From NCBI RefSeq assembly GCF_001617365.1, contig NZ_LVJR01000010.1, positions 1 to 64,000 on the forward strand: DNA of 64,000 bases, read 5' to 3'. Positions 18,764 to 28,624 of the stretch are shown one piece after another (positions within the stretch are counted from its first letter, which is position 1; every line of letters begins with the position of its first letter). A program made the position numbers and the translations under genes. This DNA comes from Rhodanobacter sp. FW104-R8 (GTDB taxonomy: Bacteria; Pseudomonadota; Gammaproteobacteria; Xanthomonadales; Rhodanobacteraceae). The notes under the pieces are model-generated. The model was not told the DNA's origin. It saw only the letters and a list, made by a program, of their open reading frames with translations, and did no database searches.

Positions 18764-20713
18764 TCAGTCGGCGGACAGCTCGCTGAACGGCGGCCGAGAG
18801 CCGTGTCCACCCGCCGCATCGAGCAGCACCACGCCTGCGGGCAACGGAGCTGCCGGTTCACCGCGGTGGGCGACGCTGGCCGGAGATGGTTCGGGTGGTT
18901 GCGGCAGCAGGTGGTCCAGCTTGCCGCGCATGCGCAACTGGCCGATGCTGGCCATCGCCTGGTCGAGCCGGTGTTGGTCGTTGCCTTCGGGCAGCGGCGG
19001 GGCACCGGGAGCCTCGGTGAGCGCGGCCAGTCGGGGGCCGACCAGTTCGGTCAGCGCGAAATAGGCATCGTCGTGGATGCCGATGTGCGCCAGCAGCTTG
19101 CCGGGCAGCAGCCATGAGGCGGTTTCCACCTGCGCGGGCTGGCCCGGCTGCTTCGGGTCGACCAGCAGCCACACGCCGGCCTGGCTCAGCATGTCGCCGC
19201 CGTCGACGAAGCCGGTGGTGTGGTAGCTGTTGCTGAGCGCGGGCAGGTGGTCGCCGTAGAACAGCACCACGCTGGGCCGCCGGCGCTGGGCCAGCAGCTT
19301 CACCAGCCGGCCAAGTTCGGCGTCGGCGTGCTTCAGGTGATAGAGATAGGTTTGCAGTTCCCGCTTGTCGCGGCCTTCAATGCCCTCCGGCACCGGGATC
19401 GCGTCGCGTTCGGCGACGTGGGCAGGCTCGACGTCGTATGGGCCGTGCGCCTCGATGCTGATGGCGAAGATGAACTGCGGCGGGCCGTCGTCCTTCAGCT
19501 GCGTCATGATTTCGTCGGTCATCGCGCTGTCGGCCATGTACTTGCCATCGTCGGGCGCGTCGTGCGGGAACGACGACTGCGACACGAAGCGGTCGAAGCC
19601 GATCGCCTTGAACGCGGCGGTGCGGTTCCAGAACGCCGGGTCGTTGCCGTGCAGCGCCAGCGTCGAGTAGCCATGGCGGCTGAGCGTGCGCACCAGCCCC
19701 GGCAGCGGCTTGCGGCCCATCTGCAGGTAGGGGAACTGCAGGTTGTCGAAATAGCGCAGCGACAGCCCGGTGAGCACCTCGAACTCGGTGCGGATGGTGC
19801 CGCCGCCGAAGGTGGGCACGTGCAGCATGCCGCTGGTGCCGCCGGCGGCGAGCCGGCGCAGGTTCGGCGTGAAGTCGCTGTGCTCGTAGCCGCGCATGAT
19901 GGCAGGGTCGAAGAACGATTCGCTCTGCACCACCACGATGTCGGGCAGTTCGCCGCCCGCTGCCGGCGCCCGCATGGACTGCAGCAGGGCCGGCGTGGAC
20001 TGTTCGATCAGTTGCGTGGCCGCGGTGCGGTCCGGCTTGCGCTCGCCCTTGTTGTATTCCAGGTGGAACAGCATCAGCGAGCTGACCAGGCCGGAATGGG
20101 TGGCGGTGGAAATCGCCGACCACGGTTCCAGCCACAGCGTATTCGCGTTGTAAACCCGGCTCCACACCGGCCGTCCGGCCAGCATGCTGGCCAGCGCCAG
20201 CGCCAGCATGCCGCCGCCGAGCAGGCGCAGGCCGCGCGTGCGCCGCGGGAACAGAGGTGGCTCCAGCCGCCACGCCGCGACGATCAGCGCCACCGCGGCG
20301 AGTGCGCCGAGATAGGGCCACGGGCCGTGCGGCAGGTAGCCGGACAGGATGTGCAGGCCGCCCTTGCGCAACTGGCCGACGATGCGGAAATCGTCCGGCA
20401 GCAGCGGCGTGCCGAGATTCGCCTTCTTCAGCACATTGGCCGCGTACAGCAGCCCCTGCAGCAGGAACGCCAGGGCGAACGACAGCACCGCGCGTCGGCT
20501 GATCGCCAGCAGCACCAAGGCCAGCAGCAGGCCCGGCCAGGCATTGGCCAGCGGATAGCGGGCCTGGTCGAACATGCGCGGCGGACTCACCCCGATGCCG
20601 CCATCCAGCAGGCCGGTCAGCAGCACGAAGGCCAGCGCCAGCAACAGCAGCAGCACGACGCGCGGAATGGCGGCGCGCCAGCGTGCAGGCTGGTTGGCGG
20701 GGGTCAGGGGCAT
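18764..20713 (-). CDS. LTA synthase-like membrane phosphotransferase
   Basis: A 649-residue protein with five N-terminal transmembrane helices (to about residue 200) and a large periplasmic sulfatase-fold domain. Visible motifs are IVVVQSESFFDPAIM (metal-binding Glu), FGGGTIRTEFEVLTG (nucleophile Thr position) and FYGDHLPAL (metal Asp-His). This is the LtaS/OpgB superfamily, which transfers phosphoglycerol-type groups from phospholipids. Gram-negatives lack lipoteichoic acid, so the target may be periplasmic glucans or another envelope glycan; this is inference. The start was placed at MPLTPANQPARW, just before the first hydrophobic helix; the longer frame is not conserved-looking. Divergent from glnE. 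Confidence 0.82.
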   Translation of the reverse strand: MPLTPANQPARWRAAIPRVVLLLLLALAFVLLTGLLDGGIGVSPPRMFDQARYPLANAWPGLLLALVLLAISRRAVLSFALAFLLQGLLYAANVLKKANLGTPLLPDDFRIVGQLRKGGLHILSGYLPHGPWPYLGALAAVALIVAAWRLEPPLFPRRTRGLRLLGGGMLALALASMLAGRPVWSRVYNANTLWLEPWSAISTATHSGLVSSLMLFHLEYNKGERKPDRTAATQLIEQSTPALLQSMRAPAAGGELPDIVVVQSESFFDPAIMRGYEHSDFTPNLRRLAAGGTSGMLHVPTFGGGTIRTEFEVLTGLSLRYFDNLQFPYLQMGRKPLPGLVRTLSRHGYSTLALHGNDPAFWNRTAAFKAIGFDRFVSQSSFPHDAPDDGKYMADSAMTDEIMTQLKDDGPPQFIFAISIEAHGPYDVEPAHVAERDAIPVPEGIEGRDKRELQTYLYHLKHADAELGRLVKLLAQRRRPSVVLFYGDHLPALSNSYHTTGFVDGGDMLSQAGVWLLVDPKQPGQPAQVETASWLLPGKLLAHIGIHDDAYFALTELVGPRLAALTEAPGAPPLPEGNDQHRLDQAMASIGQLRMRGKLDHLLPQPPEPSPASVAHRGEPAAPLPAGVVLLDAAGGHGSRPPFSELSAD

Positions 20714-20894
20714 GGCAGTCCTGCGCTTGCTGTCATGTTGCGGACACTCGAATGTAATCTGGAACAGATGAACCGCGGATGGGCGGGAAAACCCAGGGCC
20801 GGGGCCGGCGCAGGTTGATCCAACGCTCCAGCGCGGCGGTGGTGCACTGGCCCGCGGGGCGGCGCCGGTTGCCGCACTGCGGCACAATGTGCGG

Positions 20895-23768
20895 ATGGCC
20901 ATCCCCGAGTCCCCCGCGCTGCGCGCGCTGATCGACGACCGCTACGCCGACCTGGCCGCCCATTGCCGCACCGCCGGCGTGCCGCTGCACGACGACGCCG
21001 GGGTGGCCGAGCGGATCCGCCGCACCCTGATGGCCAGCGACTTCGCCTTCGACGTGTGGTGCCGCCAGCCGCAGCTGCTGGCGCCGGCCGGGCTGGAGCG
21101 GCTGCGTTCGGGCCTCGACGCCGGCGCGCGCATCGACGCGCTGAAGCTGCCCGACGACGAGGCCGCCTGCATGGCGGCGTTGCGCCGCTTCCGCCATGCC
21201 GAGGCGCTGCGGCTGGTGTTCCGCGACGTCAACGGGCTGGACGAGCTGCCGGAGACCCTGTCCGCCACCAGCGTGCTGTACGAGGCCTTGCTGGAGGCCG
21301 CGCTGGGCTGGTCCGAGCGCGCGCTGGCGGCGCGCTACGGCCACGCGCGCGGCCCCGACGGCGCGCTGCAGCGGCTGCTGGTGCTCGGCTTCGGCAAGCT
21401 CGGCGGGGCCGAGCTGAACTTCTCCTCCGACATCGACCTGGTGTTGGCCTACCCGCACGGCGGGCAGACCGACGGCGCGCGCCCGCTCGACCACAGCGAG
21501 TATTTCGTGCGGCTGGGCCGCCAGCTTGTGCGCCTGCTCAACGAGACCACGGTGGACGGCATCTGCGCCCGCGTCGACCTGCGCCTGCGCCCGTTCGGCA
21601 ACGCCGGGCGGCTGGCGCTGTCGTTCGCGGCGATGGAGCAGTACTACCAGAGCGAGGGCCGCGACTGGGAGCGCTACGCCTGGATCAAGGCGCGCCCGGT
21701 GGCAGGCGACCGCGCCGCCGGCAAGCAGCTGCAGGAACTGCTGCGGCCGTTCGTCTACCGCAAATACCTCGACTACACCGCGTTCGCCGGGCTGCGCGAG
21801 ATGAAGGCGCTGATCGATGCGGAAGTGGCGCGCAAGGACCTCGCCGACAACCTCAAGCTCGGCCCCGGCGGCATCCGCGAGATCGAGTTCATCGTGCAAC
21901 TGACCCAGCTGATCCGCGGCGGCCGCGAGCCCTCGCTGCGCGTGCGCGGCCTGCTGCCGGCGCTCACCGCGTGCGAGGCGCGCGGGCACATCGGCGCGGC
22001 ACGGGCGAAGGCGTTGCGCGAGGCCTACGTGCTGCTGCGCCGGGTCGAGAACCGCGTGCAGATGCTGCGCGATGCCCAGGCCCACGACATCCCCGCCGAC
22101 GCGCTGAGCCGTGAGCGCATCGCGCGCGGCCTCGACTATCCCGACTGGGACAGTCTGCACGCGGCGCTGGCGGCCCGGCGCGCGGTGGTCGGCGAGGAAT
22201 TCGCCGCGGTGCTGATGCCGCAGGGCGGCCGCGCCGCCCGCGTGCCGGCCGCCGACAAGCTGCTGTGGCAGCATGCCTGCGACGAATCGCTGGATGCCGC
22301 CATGCTGGAGGCCTCCGGTTTCGCGCCCGGCGCCGAGCTGGCGGACGCCTTGCTGAAATTGCCGCAGGCCGCGGCGGTGCGCGCGATGTCGGCGCGCTCG
22401 CGCGAGCGGCTCGACCATCTGATGCCGCAGCTGTTCGACGCCGCCCGCGCCACCGTGGCGCCGGTGGCCAGCCTGCTGCGATTGTGCCGGCTGATGCAGG
22501 CGGTGGCGCGGCGCTCGTCCTATCTCGCCCTGCTGGAAGAACAGCCGGCGGCGCGGCGGCGGCTGGTGCGGTTGTTCGCCGACAGCGCGTTCCTGGCCGA
22601 GCGCGTGATCGCGCAGCCGCTGCTGCTGGACGACGTGCTCGACCCGCGCATCGACCAATTGCCGCTCAAGCGCGCCGACATCACCGCGGAGATCGCCCGC
22701 GTGCTGGGCACGCTGGAGGAACGCGAAGCCGAGGCAGAGCTCGAGCGGATCAACGAGTTCAAGGCCTCCACCGCGTTCCGCCTCGGCCTGGCGTTCAACG
22801 ACGGCCGCGCCGACGCGGTAGCCACCGCGCGCCGGCTGGCGGCGCTGGCCGAGTCGGTGGTCGGTGCGGTGCTGGCGCTGGCCGAGCGCGAGCTGGTCGC
22901 CCAGCACGGTCGCCTGCCGGGAACCGGCATGCAGCCGGGCTCCGGATTTTCCGTGCTGGGCTACGGCAGCCTCGGCGGCGAGGAGCTCGGTTTCGCCTCG
23001 GACCTCGACCTCGTGTTTGTCTACGACGGCCGGCGCGCGCAGGCCCTGAGCGACGGCGCAAGGCCGATCGAGGGTTCGCGCTGGTACCAGCGGCTGGCCC
23101 AGCGGGTGATGAACTGGCTCACCGTGCTGACCCGCGGCGGGCGCCTGTACGAAGTCGACACGCGCCTGCGCCCGGACGGCTCCAAGGGCCTGCTGGTCGG
23201 CAGCCTGGACGCCTTCGTGGCCTACCAGCAGAGCCGCGCGTGGACGTGGGAACACCAGGCGCTGCTGCGCGCGCGGCCGGTGGCCGGCGACGCGGCGCTC
23301 AACGCCGAGCTGGCCGGGGTGCGCCGCGCGATCCTGGCGGTGCCGCGCGAGCGCGCCACGGTGCTGGCCGAGGTCGGCAGCATGCGGGCGCGCTGGCGCG
23401 CCGAGCGCGACCGCTCCGACCAGCACCGGTTCGACCTGAAGCAGGGCCACGGCGGCCTGCTCGACATCGAGTTCGCGCTGCAGGGGCTGGTGCTGGCGCA
23501 CGCGGCCGGGCAGCCGGCCCTGCTTGGCGTCACCGCGAATGCCGGGCTGATCGAGGCGTGCCGCGTCGCCGGCCTGCTCGACGGCAACCAGGCGGCGATC
23601 CTCGCCGTGGCCCATGCCGACCTGCTGCAACGCGCGCTGGCCTGCACGCTCGACCTGCGCCCGCGCATCGCACCGCGCGACGCGCAACTGGAGCAGCTGT
23701 GCGCCAGCGTGCGCGAAGTCACCGCCGCGCTCGGTTTCGCCTTCGGCGGACCCGACAACCTGCCGTAG
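20895..23768 (+). CDS. glnE: Glutamine synthetase adenylyltransferase/deadenylase
   Basis: GlnE adds and removes AMP on glutamine synthetase in response to PII and glutamine. The protein is 957 residues (946 in E. coli). It has two nucleotidyltransferase domains: the N-terminal deadenylase with GFGKLGGAELNFSSDIDLV (about 166-184) and the C-terminal adenylylase with GYGSLGGEELGFASDLDLV (about 689-707), each with the G-S/F-x-G...DxD pattern. The ATG at 20895 was preferred to a GTG two codons upstream. It stands alone, divergent from the LTA-synthase-like gene. Confidence 0.96.
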   Translation: MAIPESPALRALIDDRYADLAAHCRTAGVPLHDDAGVAERIRRTLMASDFAFDVWCRQPQLLAPAGLERLRSGLDAGARIDALKLPDDEAACMAALRRFRHAEALRLVFRDVNGLDELPETLSATSVLYEALLEAALGWSERALAARYGHARGPDGALQRLLVLGFGKLGGAELNFSSDIDLVLAYPHGGQTDGARPLDHSEYFVRLGRQLVRLLNETTVDGICARVDLRLRPFGNAGRLALSFAAMEQYYQSEGRDWERYAWIKARPVAGDRAAGKQLQELLRPFVYRKYLDYTAFAGLREMKALIDAEVARKDLADNLKLGPGGIREIEFIVQLTQLIRGGREPSLRVRGLLPALTACEARGHIGAARAKALREAYVLLRRVENRVQMLRDAQAHDIPADALSRERIARGLDYPDWDSLHAALAARRAVVGEEFAAVLMPQGGRAARVPAADKLLWQHACDESLDAAMLEASGFAPGAELADALLKLPQAAAVRAMSARSRERLDHLMPQLFDAARATVAPVASLLRLCRLMQAVARRSSYLALLEEQPAARRRLVRLFADSAFLAERVIAQPLLLDDVLDPRIDQLPLKRADITAEIARVLGTLEEREAEAELERINEFKASTAFRLGLAFNDGRADAVATARRLAALAESVVGAVLALAERELVAQHGRLPGTGMQPGSGFSVLGYGSLGGEELGFASDLDLVFVYDGRRAQALSDGARPIEGSRWYQRLAQRVMNWLTVLTRGGRLYEVDTRLRPDGSKGLLVGSLDAFVAYQQSRAWTWEHQALLRARPVAGDAALNAELAGVRRAILAVPRERATVLAEVGSMRARWRAERDRSDQHRFDLKQGHGGLLDIEFALQGLVLAHAAGQPALLGVTANAGLIEACRVAGLLDGNQAAILAVAHADLLQRALACTLDLRPRIAPRDAQLEQLCASVREVTAALGFAFGGPDNLP

Positions 23769-23887
23769 CTCCGCGGGCTCGAACATGGCCCGGCGGCCGG
23801 GCTTGTCGGGCACCTTGCCGGCAGGGCAAGATCGGGCCAGCAGAGCGGGCGTTATCGAGGGAATGTCGACGCCGCTGCAGGGGAATC

Positions 23888-26878
23888 ATGGCAAGGGTGT
23901 CGTACACGATCCTGTTCACGGCAGCGATCTGCATATTCGGTATGCGGGCGGCCCTGGGCATGGATCCGCAAGTTCCGTTCCATGCCTTTGTGCTCGACCA
24001 CTGGGGCGTCGAGCAGGGTTTGCCGCAGATCACCGTGCTGGACATCACGGAGGACCGCGCGGGCTTCCTGTGGGTCAACACGCAGGCCGCGGTGGCGCGT
24101 TTCGACGGCACGCGTTTCGTCACCTTCGACCGCACCAGTGCCGGCGTCGACACCAGCATGCTGGTGGCGGCATGGGCCGACCCGCAGGGGCAGGTCTGGT
24201 TCGGCGGGGCGCATGGACTGCTGCGCGAACGCGATGGTCGCTTCGTCGCGCTGGGCGGCGATGCGGTCAATGCGATCGTCGATGCGGGCGACGGCACCCC
24301 GCTGCTGGCCACCGCGAAGGGCCTGGCGCGCGTGCGCAACGACCGGATCGAGGCGGTGCCCGGCTACAGCGGCGCCGTGTTCAGCGTGTTGCGTGACGGC
24401 AGCACCTTGTGGATCGGCGGCCTCGGGCGCGTGTGCCGGCTTGACCCCGCGGCCGGTCCGCCCGCCGCCACCTGCGTGGAGCAGGCTGCGGGCTCCCAGC
24501 GCGTGGCGATCAACCGCATGGCGGGTACGCGCGGGAGCCTGTGGCTGGGCACCCGCCTGGGCGTGATGCGGCTGGACGGCGATCGCATCGTTCCGTCCGG
24601 GCTGGACGCGGGGCTCGATGCCACCGCGATCGAGAGCCTGCTGATCGACCGCGGCGGCACGCTGTGGATCGGCACCGTGCCGGCACTGTACCGGCGCCTG
24701 CCGAGCGGCAGCCTGGAGCAGGTCGGCGACGGCGATCTCGTTCGCCATCCATGGGTGCGTGCGCTGTACGAGGATCACGCCGGCAACCTGTGGCTGGGCA
24801 CCCACATCGAAGGCCTGTACCGGGTGTGGAACGGCTGGACGCGCCGCGTGTCGGGCCGCGACGGGGTGGACGACACGCTGGTCTGGAGCATCGTGCGTGC
24901 GCCGCAGGGCGGCATTGTGCTCGGCACCAATTCCGGCGTGCAGGTCTTCGACGGCAAGCGCGTGCATCCGCTGATCCCGGGCAGCGCCCTGCCGAATCCG
25001 TCGGCGTACGAGTTGTTCCACGATCATCGGGGCCGGCTGTGGGTCGGTACCCGCGCGGGCATCGCGGTGTTCGAGCATGGCCGCAAGGTCACTCCGCCGG
25101 CACTGGCGGCGCTGGACAATTTGCGGATCGACGATATCCGCGAAGTCGCCGACGACGACTTCTGGATCGGCACCTCCGAAGGCCTGTACCGCTGGCGCCA
25201 GGGCGGCCTCGTGCGCGCCGATCCGGGTGCGTCGTCGGCCGCGGCGATCATCCGCTCGATCCTGCCGCTGGCGCCCGATCATCTGTATCTCGGCACCGAG
25301 GACGGCGTGCGCGAGTGGCATGGCGGCAAGCTGGAGGAACCGGCCTGGGCCCGGCCGCTGCGCGGCCATTTCGTCACCCGTCTGGCCATGCTCGGGCCCG
25401 GCCTGCTCGGCGTCGCGACCAGCGATGCCGGCGTCGGCGCGATGGTCGACGGGCAACTGCGCATGACCAGCCAGAAGGACGGCCTGCCCAGCGACAATGC
25501 CTGGACCCTGGACGTGATCGGCAGCGATCTCTACGTCGGCTCGATTGCCGGCGCCTGGCGGCTGCCGCTGGCGCAGCTGCCCCGGCCCGGTTCACCGGCA
25601 CGCCGGGTCGCGCCGCAGCGGATCGCCGGGGAAGAGCGCAGCAGCCGCGTGAACAGCGGGCGTTGCTGCAACGGCGGCGCCGGCGCGCGCAGCCTGGTCG
25701 ACGGCGACATCATCTGGTACAGCACCACCGATGGCGCGCTCGGTGTGGACGCGCGCGCGCTGGGCACGCCGCCGAAGCCGCCGCCAGCGATGATCGAATC
25801 GGTCGAGCGTGCCGGGCGGCAGTTCCTGGGCGACGCTTTCGAACTGCACGAGGGCGCACGCGACCTGGCCATCCACTACACCGCGCCCTACCTGCGTCCG
25901 GGGGCGTTGCGTTTCCGCTATCGGCTGGAAGGCTACGACGCCACCTGGCAGGATGCCGGCGAACGGCGCATCGCGTTCTACACGCACCTGCCGCCGGGCA
26001 GCTACCGTTTCCGCGTCGCCGCCACGGTATCTGGCGCACCCGGCTACGGTGACGAGGCGAACCTGCCGGTCAGGGTCACGCCGTTCTGGTATGAACGCAC
26101 TTGGGTACGTTTGGCGGCGGCCCTGCTGCTGTGTCTCATCGTGGCCCTGCTGCTCCGTTGGAGCATGCGTTCGCAACGCCGCCGCAACGCGTGGCTGGAG
26201 GCACAGGTCGCGCAGCGCACCGAACAGCTGACGCGCGCCGTCGAACGCCTGCGCGTGACCAACCTGGCGCTGGCCGAGGAAAGCCATACCGACGCGCTGA
26301 CCTCGCTGCACAATCGCCGCTACCTGCTGAAGCGCCTGCCCGGCGTGCTTGATGGCGACGCCTGCATTGGAGTGCTGCAGATCGACATCGATTATTTCAA
26401 GGAGGTCAACGACCGCTACGGCCATGCGGTCGGCGATGCGGTCCTGCGCGAACTGGGCCGCATGCTGACCGCGGCGCGGCGCGACAGCGACATCACTGTG
26501 CGCTGGGGCGGCGAGGAGTTCCTGCTGCTGCTGGCGGACGTCGATGCCGCCGGTGCGCTGGGCATTGCCGAACGCCTGCGCCGGGAGATCACCGCGCAGG
26601 AATTCCCCGATGGCCGCGGCGGCAGCCTCCGGTTGACCTGCTCGATCGGCTTCAGCATGCATCCGCTGGCTGCGCATGCCGACGACCGCACGTTCGAGGC
26701 CGCACTTGAACTGGCCGACCTTGCGCTGTACCGCGCCAAGCAGGACGGCCGCAACATCAGCGTCGGCCTGGTCGCCAGCCTGCCACTGCCGGCGGACGTC
26801 CTGTGTGCTCCGTTCGGGCCGCAACTCGACGCGCTGCTCGCCTCGGGCTGCCTGCGCTGGGTGCGCGAGATGTCATGA
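23888..26878 (+). CDS. Beta-propeller sensor diguanylate cyclase
   Basis: A 996-residue membrane sensor enzyme. After an N-terminal signal or anchor, residues about 30-640 form repeated propeller blades of the two-component-regulator type (recurring LWIGT, LWLGT, LWVGT, FLWVN elements). A Y_Y_Y domain follows near 655-720 (LRFRYRLEGYDATWQDAG), then one transmembrane helix (about 743-760), a short coiled coil and a GGDEF domain. The active site is GGEEF at 874-878, and an RxxD inhibitory site (RDSD) sits five residues before it, so it should make c-di-GMP with product inhibition. The start at MARVSYTILF follows a GCAGGGG ribosome site; the longer open frame upstream overlaps glnE and is spurious. 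Its stop overlaps that of the convergent ELM1 gene in TCATGA. Confidence 0.92.
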   Translation: MARVSYTILFTAAICIFGMRAALGMDPQVPFHAFVLDHWGVEQGLPQITVLDITEDRAGFLWVNTQAAVARFDGTRFVTFDRTSAGVDTSMLVAAWADPQGQVWFGGAHGLLRERDGRFVALGGDAVNAIVDAGDGTPLLATAKGLARVRNDRIEAVPGYSGAVFSVLRDGSTLWIGGLGRVCRLDPAAGPPAATCVEQAAGSQRVAINRMAGTRGSLWLGTRLGVMRLDGDRIVPSGLDAGLDATAIESLLIDRGGTLWIGTVPALYRRLPSGSLEQVGDGDLVRHPWVRALYEDHAGNLWLGTHIEGLYRVWNGWTRRVSGRDGVDDTLVWSIVRAPQGGIVLGTNSGVQVFDGKRVHPLIPGSALPNPSAYELFHDHRGRLWVGTRAGIAVFEHGRKVTPPALAALDNLRIDDIREVADDDFWIGTSEGLYRWRQGGLVRADPGASSAAAIIRSILPLAPDHLYLGTEDGVREWHGGKLEEPAWARPLRGHFVTRLAMLGPGLLGVATSDAGVGAMVDGQLRMTSQKDGLPSDNAWTLDVIGSDLYVGSIAGAWRLPLAQLPRPGSPARRVAPQRIAGEERSSRVNSGRCCNGGAGARSLVDGDIIWYSTTDGALGVDARALGTPPKPPPAMIESVERAGRQFLGDAFELHEGARDLAIHYTAPYLRPGALRFRYRLEGYDATWQDAGERRIAFYTHLPPGSYRFRVAATVSGAPGYGDEANLPVRVTPFWYERTWVRLAAALLLCLIVALLLRWSMRSQRRRNAWLEAQVAQRTEQLTRAVERLRVTNLALAEESHTDALTSLHNRRYLLKRLPGVLDGDACIGVLQIDIDYFKEVNDRYGHAVGDAVLRELGRMLTAARRDSDITVRWGGEEFLLLLADVDAAGALGIAERLRREITAQEFPDGRGGSLRLTCSIGFSMHPLAAHADDRTFEAALELADLALYRAKQDGRNISVGLVASLPLPADVLCAPFGPQLDALLASGCLRWVREMS

Positions 26879-27859
26879 ATCGTGCGGACGGGCGAGGATG
26901 CGCTCGCGCAGGGTCGCCGCGATCGCCGCGGTCTCGCGCAACGGCGTGGCAGGCGCCATGCCGGTGTCGGCATCCATGTCGTGCAGCAGGCCGGCCGTGC
27001 GCAGGGCCCGATGGAAGCGTTCGAGCCTGGCCGGGAGCGGCCTGGTGACGAGAGTCGACACCGGGCAGCCGACCGCGCAGGCTTCCGAGAGCATGTTCAC
27101 CGAATCGGGCGTGACCACCAGCCGGTCGGCCCAGCCGAGTACGCCGGGGTAGGGGTTGCGGCCGTCGTCGGGGCCGGCCCAGACCAGGCCGGGGACGTCG
27201 CGCAGGGCGGCGCGGAAAACGTCCACCAGCGCAAGCGGGGTGCGGCGCGAACCCAGCACCAGCAGGCTGCCGCCTTCCCGGCGCCGGCGTTCGAGCAGGC
27301 GGGCGGCCAGCCGCCGCGCGTAGTCCGCGTCCAGCGCGATGCCCCGCCGCGGGCCACCGAGCAGCACGCCCATGCGCGGCTGCGGCAGCTCGGCGAAACC
27401 GGGGCAGGCTTCGCGGCCGTCGGCCAGCCACGCGTCGTCCACCGTGTTCAGCGAACCGAGCGGGCGCAGTACGTTGGGGCCGTCGAGCTGGTCGTGCCGG
27501 GGCGCGATCACGGTGTCCCAGTGCGCGGGGTCGAGGCGCGGGTTCAGGATCTGCACGGTGTAGCAGTGGCCGTCCGACAGCCGGCGCAGCAGGCGGGTGA
27601 ACAGGGCGGCGGCGCGGCCGCAGCCGATCGCCACGGTCGGCCACGGCGGCGCGAACAGGCGGCGCTGGCGCGCGGGCAGGGCGAGCCGGCCGCCCAGCGT
27701 CAGCCGCGGCGCCAGCCACGACCACGGCGCGCGCGGCTGCAGCACCAGGTGGCGTAGCGGCAACTGCAGCTGTTCGGCCAGCGCCAGCGCCTGGCGCTGG
27801 TTGCCGGCGGCGCTGTCGGTGATCACCCAGCATTCGCCGTGCAGCCTCGACATGGGCAT
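26873..27859 (-). CDS. Mitochondrial fission ELM1-family protein
   Basis: A 328-residue protein of the ELM1/DUF1022 type, common in proteobacteria and related to glycosyltransferase-B folds. The N-terminal [20 protein letters not shown] and the central [15 protein letters not shown] and [14 protein letters not shown] segments are typical; the C-terminal half has [20 protein letters not shown], reminiscent of a nucleotide-sugar site. The bacterial function is not established, possibly an envelope glycan role. Start: ATG at 27859 ([11 protein letters not shown]), with an alternative at 27853; a TTG further upstream is less likely. Convergent overlap with the diguanylate cyclase gene. Confidence 0.82.
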   Translation of the reverse strand: MPMSRLHGECWVITDSAAGNQRQALALAEQLQLPLRHLVLQPRAPWSWLAPRLTLGGRLALPARQRRLFAPPWPTVAIGCGRAAALFTRLLRRLSDGHCYTVQILNPRLDPAHWDTVIAPRHDQLDGPNVLRPLGSLNTVDDAWLADGREACPGFAELPQPRMGVLLGGPRRGIALDADYARRLAARLLERRRREGGSLLVLGSRRTPLALVDVFRAALRDVPGLVWAGPDDGRNPYPGVLGWADRLVVTPDSVNMLSEACAVGCPVSTLVTRPLPARLERFHRALRTAGLLHDMDADTGMAPATPLRETAAIAATLRERILARPHDS

Positions 27860-27981
27860 CGCGTCACTGTTTCCCAAATGAGCACTCTATGTTCTGTTGG
27901 CGGCTGGACCGTTCGTTGGCTACCACTTATACACTGGCAGAACGGCGTCATCGCAGACGCGCCTTTCCACAGAGGATACCG

Positions 27982-28575
27982 ATGAGCGAGTTGCTTTCCG
28001 AGGCCGGTCTGGACCAGTTGTTCCGCCGCGCCCGCACGTTCAACGCGTGGCTGCCGAAAGAGGTGAGCGACGAGCAGCTGCACCAGCTCTATGACCTGGC
28101 CAAGTTCGGCCCGACCAGCGCGAACTCCTCGCCGATGCGGGTGGTGTTCGTGAAGTCGCAGGCGGCGAAGGCGAAGCTGGAGCCGTTCCTGTCCGAGGGC
28201 AACCGCGCCAAGACCATGGAGGCGCCGGTGACCGCGATCGTCGCCACCGACCACGCGTTCTACGAGCAGTTGCCGAGGCTGTTCCCGCATGCCGACGCGA
28301 AGAGCTGGTTCGTCGGCAACCAGCCGCTGATCGATACCACCGCGTTCCGCAACGCCACCCTGCAGGGCGCCTACCTGCTGCTGGCGGCGCGCGCGGTCGG
28401 GCTGGACTGCGGCCCGATGTCCGGCTTCGACAACGCCGGCGTGGATGCGGCGTTCTTCGCCGGCACCGCGGTCAGGTCGAACTTCCTGATCAGCATCGGC
28501 TACGGCGACGCCAGCCGCAACCTGTTCCCGCGCAGCCCCCGCCTCGCGTTCGGCGAAGCCTGCACGATCGCCTGA
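27982..28575 (+). CDS. RutE/HadB-type nitroreductase family protein
   Basis: A 197-residue FMN-dependent nitroreductase-fold protein, close in size to E. coli RutE (malonic semialdehyde reductase, 196 residues). Visible features are the N-terminal [20 protein letters not shown], the flavin-binding [38 protein letters not shown] and [16 protein letters not shown]. There are no rut operon neighbours, so a pyrimidine-degradation role is not supported by context, and a general NAD(P)H-dependent reductase is as likely. The ATG at [10 protein letters not shown] has an AGAGGA ribosome site upstream. Confidence 0.88.
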   Translation: MSELLSEAGLDQLFRRARTFNAWLPKEVSDEQLHQLYDLAKFGPTSANSSPMRVVFVKSQAAKAKLEPFLSEGNRAKTMEAPVTAIVATDHAFYEQLPRLFPHADAKSWFVGNQPLIDTTAFRNATLQGAYLLLAARAVGLDCGPMSGFDNAGVDAAFFAGTAVRSNFLISIGYGDASRNLFPRSPRLAFGEACTIA

Positions 28576-28624
28576 AGTCCACGTCCCGTCCCCACTTTTC
28601 CCCTATTTTCCAAGGAGCCTTTTC

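Noticed and set aside
22265..23887. N-terminal extension of the diguanylate cyclase into glnE
   Set aside because: The extra 541 residues are out-of-frame glnE sequence with no domain; a signal-like start with ribosome site exists at 23888.
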